DNA of 64,000 nt from positions 186,001-250,000 of the forward strand of contig NZ_VIRW01000003.1 in the NCBI RefSeq assembly GCF_009760905.1. The letters run 5' to 3'. This DNA is from Chitinibacter sp. GC72. GTDB lineage: Bacteria; Pseudomonadota; Gammaproteobacteria; Burkholderiales; Chitinibacteraceae. The position numbers and the translations under genes were made by a program. Positions 60,350 to 64,000 of this stretch are shown here, piece after piece (positions within the stretch are counted from its first letter, which is position 1; the number at the start of each line of letters is the position of its first letter). Below the pieces are notes generated by a model that saw nothing but the letters and a program-made list of their open reading frames with translations, was not told where the DNA came from and searched no databases.

Positions 60350-61757
60350 GCAATCTTTACAGCGCCAGATTTTGTTATGGACCGTGTTGCCCTTGCTTGC
60401 CTTATGGTCAGCAGGGGCAGCGGTCATTTATCTGGCCTCATTTCATTTTGCCAATGAAAGCAATGACGCGGCGCTGATGCGCCTTGGCCGCGTCATCGCC
60501 CAGCAGATTTCACAATCGCTACAAATTGCACAATCAGCTCCCGACAAGCAACAGAGCCTAGATCTTGCAGCGCTGACTGCACAAAGTCGCCAGCTCTTTG
60601 CTGCCGTAGCCGATGAAAATGTACATCTGGCCGTAAAAGTGGGCGAGGAGACGATTCTGGGGCAGCCGCTGCACGCGTTTGCCAGCGAAGTGAGCGAAAA
60701 CACCGCTACTATTCATGAAGTTCATGAAGTGACCGTTGCGAATGAGCCGCATCGTGTACTGCATATCCAGCAACTCGCTAACCGCAATCTGCCCGCTATA
60801 CAGATCGAAATCGCCAGAGATACCGCCGCCCAGTCGAAGGCTTTTCAGCGCTACCTGCTGAATATGGCGCTGCCGCTGGTGCCGATGCTCTTACTGGTCA
60901 GCGTGCTGGTCTGGTTTGGTGTTCGCCACAGTCTAAAACCACTACGCACCCTCAAGCTGCTGGTGGAAACCCGGCAGGCGCAGGATTTATCGCCTTTGTC
61001 GCTGGACAATGCGCCCGAAGAATTAAACGCATTATCCAGCGCGCTCAATCAATTGCTGGCCAGCACTGAAGAGAGCATGAATCGCCAGCGTCGTTTTATT
61101 GCCGACGCGGCGCATCAGCTGCGTACACCGCTGGCAGGTTTGAAATCGCAGACCGAGCTGGCCATGCGTGAGAACAGCCCAGAAGGGCTGCGCGACCGGC
61201 TGAATATGGTGCACACCAGTGCAACACGCAGTATTCATCTGGTGAATCAGTTGCTCACACTGGCGCGCTCCGAGCCTGGCAGCCTCAATGGTATTCCGAA
61301 AGTCAAAATGGATCTGGCGCGCCTGATTCGTGATCTGACTGGCGAGCTGGTGCCGCGCGCGCTGGCTGCGCGCATCGATCTGGGTTGCGATTGCCTGGTC
61401 AGCGAAGCGTGGATTGAAGGCAATTCAGCCTTGCTGCGTGAGCTATTTATCAATCTCGTGGAAAACGCCATCAAATATATCCCGCGCGATGGCAGTGTGA
61501 CAGTGCGGCTAACAGAAAACGAGCAGCAGTATATCGTTGACGTGGAAGACAATGGCGCCGGCATTCCCGATGCCGACAAGCAACGGGTTTTCGAGCGCTT
61601 CTTCCGCCGTGAACAAACCGGCAACGGTTGCGGCTTGGGGATGGCGATTGTGCGCGAGATTGTCGAGCGCCACAGCGGCAAGGTCGAGCTGAAAGATGCG
61701 GTGCCGCATGGCCTGATTGTCCACGTCGTTCTGCCAAAAAATCTCGCCACGGCTTGA
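60336..61757 (+). CDS. Sensor histidine kinase (TctE-like, 2CSK_N domain)
   Basis: A 473-residue membrane kinase with two membrane helices (about residues 10-35 and 167-190) flanking an extracytoplasmic 2CSK_N sensor region (FANESNDAALMRLGRVIAQQISQSLQIA). The HAMP-like, phosphoacceptor FIADAAHQLRTPLAGLKSQTELAM and ATPase boxes NLVENAIKY, VDVEDNGAGIPDADK and GNGCGLGMAIVREIVERH follow. I chose the ATG at 60336, which is inside the regulator gene. TctE relatives respond to tricarboxylates; no transporter lies nearby, so the stimulus is unknown. Confidence 0.92.
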   Translation: MQVTKQSLQRQILLWTVLPLLALWSAGAAVIYLASFHFANESNDAALMRLGRVIAQQISQSLQIAQSAPDKQQSLDLAALTAQSRQLFAAVADENVHLAVKVGEETILGQPLHAFASEVSENTATIHEVHEVTVANEPHRVLHIQQLANRNLPAIQIEIARDTAAQSKAFQRYLLNMALPLVPMLLLVSVLVWFGVRHSLKPLRTLKLLVETRQAQDLSPLSLDNAPEELNALSSALNQLLASTEESMNRQRRFIADAAHQLRTPLAGLKSQTELAMRENSPEGLRDRLNMVHTSATRSIHLVNQLLTLARSEPGSLNGIPKVKMDLARLIRDLTGELVPRALAARIDLGCDCLVSEAWIEGNSALLRELFINLVENAIKYIPRDGSVTVRLTENEQQYIVDVEDNGAGIPDADKQRVFERFFRREQTGNGCGLGMAIVREIVERHSGKVELKDAVPHGLIVHVVLPKNLATA

Positions 61758-61962
61758 CCCACATCGGCTGGTGCATCAAAGTTTTCAGTGGGGCTCAGTG
61801 CTGCGCTTGATTTGACGTGCCATGCCAGCCTGCCGCGCCCCTGTAAGTGCTGGCACTCGGTTGAACGCCAGCAGCTTATTGGCTCTGATCCAAATCTATT
61901 CAGGATTTTTTGGCTAAAACCTCGTAAAATCGCAGCTTTTAGAATGTCCGGCTTTGTCCATT

Positions 61963-62724
61963 ATGCAAAAGAAAATCATCCACGGCTTTCACGCCGTTAC
62001 CGCCCGTTTGCGCCGCTTTCCCGATAGCGTGCTGGAGTTGTATGTCAGCAGCGAGCGTACCGATCCGCGGATGAAAGATCTGCTCAAAGCCGCCAAAGAC
62101 GCTGACCAGAAAGTCACACCAATGTCGTCCGACCGTCTCGATGGTTTGGCTGGCCACGTGCGCCATCAGGGCGTGGCGGCGATGATCGATACCGAGCGCA
62201 GCTATCTGTCGATTGAAGATGTGCTCGACGATTTGGACGAACCGGCATTTTTGCTGATTCTGGACGGCATTACTGATCCGCACAATCTGGGTGCCTGCCT
62301 GCGCGTTGCGGATGCAATGGGCGTGCACGCGGTGATTGCACCGAAAGACAAATGCGTCGGCATTAACGCAACGGTGTCGAAAGTGGCCTGCGGTGCTGCC
62401 GAAGTCGTTCCGTATGTGATGGTGACGAATCTGGCGCGGACGATCCGTGATCTGAAAGAGCGCGGCATCTGGATTGTCGGCACCGATGCCGAAGGCTCTT
62501 GCGATCTCTTTAGTTATGATCAGACTGGCCCAGTGGCGTGGGTACTCGGTAACGAGGGTGACGGCATGCGCCGCCTGACGCGCGAATTGTGCGATACGCT
62601 GGTGTCGATTCCGATGTTCGGTTCGGTTGAAAGCCTGAATGTGTCAGTGGCGACGGGGATTGTACTGTCGGAAAGCCGTCGTCAACGCCTCGCGGCGGCG
62701 AAGAAAAGCGCACCAACTACGTAA
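61963..62724 (+). CDS. rlmB: 23S rRNA (guanosine2251-2'-O)-methyltransferase RlmB
   Basis: SpoU-family enzyme methylating G2251 of 23S rRNA, 253 residues. N-terminal substrate-binding domain ([44 protein letters not shown]) is followed by the knot: [70 protein letters not shown] and [45 protein letters not shown] chose the ATG at 61963, giving the canonical MQKKIIHG start. Confidence 0.96.
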   Translation: MQKKIIHGFHAVTARLRRFPDSVLELYVSSERTDPRMKDLLKAAKDADQKVTPMSSDRLDGLAGHVRHQGVAAMIDTERSYLSIEDVLDDLDEPAFLLILDGITDPHNLGACLRVADAMGVHAVIAPKDKCVGINATVSKVACGAAEVVPYVMVTNLARTIRDLKERGIWIVGTDAEGSCDLFSYDQTGPVAWVLGNEGDGMRRLTRELCDTLVSIPMFGSVESLNVSVATGIVLSESRRQRLAAAKKSAPTT

Positions 62725-62786
62725 TATTGTTTCACTTTGGCGCGCCAACTCGGTGCGCAAGCAATTTCATCCAGTTTATAATAAAG

Positions 62787-62835
62787 GGGTATTGCCCTGT
62801 AGCTCAATTGGATATTGATCTACATGGAAATACCC
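62787..62835. repeat. 49-bp imperfect palindrome, copy 19 (intergenic)
   Basis: Arms GGGTATTGCCCTGTAG and CTACATGGAAATACCC pair with mismatches at positions 8 and 11, and the inner TCAAT/ATTGA also pairs. About 19 of 24 possible pairs form, the best hairpin of the set. It superficially resembles a tRNA 5' half (GTAGCTCAATTGGATA), but no acceptor or anticodon arm follows. Confidence 0.9.
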
Positions 62836-62904
62836 CTTAGTTATAACTTGGCATGCCTTGTGCTAAATCCAGATTGTCAGCACTACACCATTCTGGAGGG
62901 TAAG

Positions 62905-64000
62905 ATGCCAAGCACCACTGCAAGCACCCGATTTGAATTTCGCGTGCGCGAGCATTCGCAACGGCGCGCCATGGCACGCGAAACGCATGCCTCGCCCTAT
63001 CCGCACTTGCCTACACCAGGGCGCATCAGTCATCTGGCTTACTTGAATCACCACTTAAGTCTGGCCAACGAGCAATGGCTGATCGGCCAGTTGGCGCGGC
63101 ATTATGGCCAGTCGTCGCCAGAACCGCATGCTAATCATTTCACCCTTGATCTGGGTCATTGCCGCTTGCTGTGGATGCGCTATAGCGAGTTTTCCAGCCT
63201 GAGTGTCAGCGCAGCACTCCCTGAAGGCGAGGTGCCGTTTGCGTGCCCGGCGCTCGCCGAGCTGCCCGCCGACTGGCTGGGGCAACTGCCGGGCAATACG
63301 CTGGTGGCAATCCATGCACTGGTGTTACCACATACGGCTTTGCCCCCCACTTTGCCATTGCTGGCTAGGCATTATTTTGCTGGCAATGAGCTTATTGGCG
63401 CAGAGATTGGCGACGGCGCGGGCAGGGTGTATAGCGATTTCCAGCAAGATGAAAACGGTTTTGTCCGCTATCTGCTGGCTGATCGCTTTATGGGGCGACG
63501 TCAAGCCGGGCGCATGCTGCAGCGCTTGTTTGATATTGAAAGCTATCGCAGCCTGGCCATGTTGGCGCCGCCCTTGGCTGACAGCATTGCGCCTGAACTG
63601 ATGGCGGCGGATCGCGAGCTGGCCGAATTGACCAGTAGCATTTCGCACGCCAGAGCCGCAGACGAGCCGCAATTGCTCGATCGCCTGACGCAGCTCTCGG
63701 CGCAAATCGAAAGCGCTTTGTCGCAAACCGACTATCGCTTTAGCGCTTCGCACGCTTATTACGAAATTGTGCTGCGGCGGCTGGGTGAATTACGCGAGTT
63801 CCGCATTCAGGGCTTGCAGCCTTTTACACAGTTTCTAACAAGACGGCTGACGCCGGCACTTGAGCATTGCCAGGTGGTTGCGCGGCGGCAACGTGAGCTG
63901 GCCGAGCGTGTTAGCCGCGCCACCTTGCTGCTACGCACCCGCGTCGATGTGACACTGGAGCAGCAAAATCAGGGCATCCTCTCGGCCATGTCGCAACGCG
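62905..64000 (+). CDS. DUF3422 family protein (partial, 3' end outside window)
   Basis: About 365 N-terminal residues of a DUF3422 protein: FRVREHSQRRAMARETHASPYPHLPTPGRISHLAYLNHHLSLANEQWLIGQLARHYG, then HYFAGNELIGAEIGDGAGRVYSDFQQDENGFVRYLLADRFMGRRQAGRMLQRLFDIESYRSLAMLAPPLA and a helical C-terminal part. Function is unproven; relatives have two C-terminal membrane helices that would lie beyond the edge. GGAGGG is seven bases before the ATG. Confidence 0.9.
   Translation, partial: MPSTTASTRFEFRVREHSQRRAMARETHASPYPHLPTPGRISHLAYLNHHLSLANEQWLIGQLARHYGQSSPEPHANHFTLDLGHCRLLWMRYSEFSSLSVSAALPEGEVPFACPALAELPADWLGQLPGNTLVAIHALVLPHTALPPTLPLLARHYFAGNELIGAEIGDGAGRVYSDFQQDENGFVRYLLADRFMGRRQAGRMLQRLFDIESYRSLAMLAPPLADSIAPELMAADRELAELTSSISHARAADEPQLLDRLTQLSAQIESALSQTDYRFSASHAYYEIVLRRLGELREFRIQGLQPFTQFLTRRLTPALEHCQVVARRQRELAERVSRATLLLRTRVDVTLEQQNQGILSAMSQR

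Noticed and set aside
62795-62835. tRNA-like 5' half (GTAGCTCAATTGGATA)
   Set aside because: No anticodon or T arm and no CCA-type acceptor follow, and the whole stretch is explained by palindrome copy 19.

Overview
The window looks like chromosomal DNA from a betaproteobacterium. Gene content and protein flavour fit the Neisseriales (Chitinibacteraceae/Chromobacteriaceae-like); this placement is inferred from family knowledge, not from a search. GC is moderately high, genes are tightly packed, and many neighbours overlap by the four bases ATGA. I see no rRNA, tRNA or CRISPR.

Layout. 1-1869: cyanide-insensitive-type cytochrome bd subunit I (cut by the left edge) behind a GbsR/MarR-type regulator. 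2060-12923: a cobalamin region led by a B12 riboswitch: btuB, cbiB, cobC, a signal-less BtuF-like protein, cobO, then (after a hairpin-bearing gap) a thioesterase-fold gene and a DUF2867 gene, then cbiA and btuF-btuC-btuD. 13080-14015: YqjD/YqjE/YqjK-like stress membrane genes. 14158-18203: cysM, a SemiSWEET, a PHP phosphoesterase, a YciO-type protein, an M50 protease and a small membrane protein. 18204-23424: argD, then livHMGF without its binding protein. 23476-29773: sodC, prlC, a gamma carbonic anhydrase-like protein, DUF502, a 56-residue gene, an MscS channel, and metR. 29886-34219: metE, GAF, DUF1415, NlpD-like. 34327-36296: a metallophosphoesterase plus glycosyltransferase pair that fits PlcP-Agt phosphate-starvation lipid remodelling, behind tandem Pho-box-like half-sites. 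36325-42887: DUF1289, DUF3616, ETF-QO (divergent from etfBA), ferredoxin-NADP reductase, STAS protein. 43324-49061: ntrBC, DUF4124, a SelW-like protein, a HAD hydrolase and a frameshifted MASE1-GGDEF cyclase. 49295-55752: an iron/siderophore uptake locus (AraC regulator, Fur box, TonB receptor, binding protein, permease, ATPase, DUF2218). 55833-56982: a decayed Rhs C-terminus joined to an IS4-type transposase remnant. 57053-64000: pgk, hemH, a TctDE-like two-component system, rlmB and a DUF3422 gene cut by the right edge.

The most striking feature is not a gene. Scattered over the whole window are about 19 copies of a 49-50 bp imperfect palindrome. The left arm reads GGGTAT(TGC) and the right arm (GCA)ATACCC, at a fixed spacing. 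Copies lie between genes, across two start codons, and inside ordinary coding sequence, where the protein is uninterrupted but the codons are unusual. By eye, 17 of about 21 GGGTAT hexamers on the + strand are the left arm of such an element. I know of no described element with this structure. It behaves like a selected DNA or RNA site rather than an inserted mobile element, and is the best candidate here for an undescribed system.
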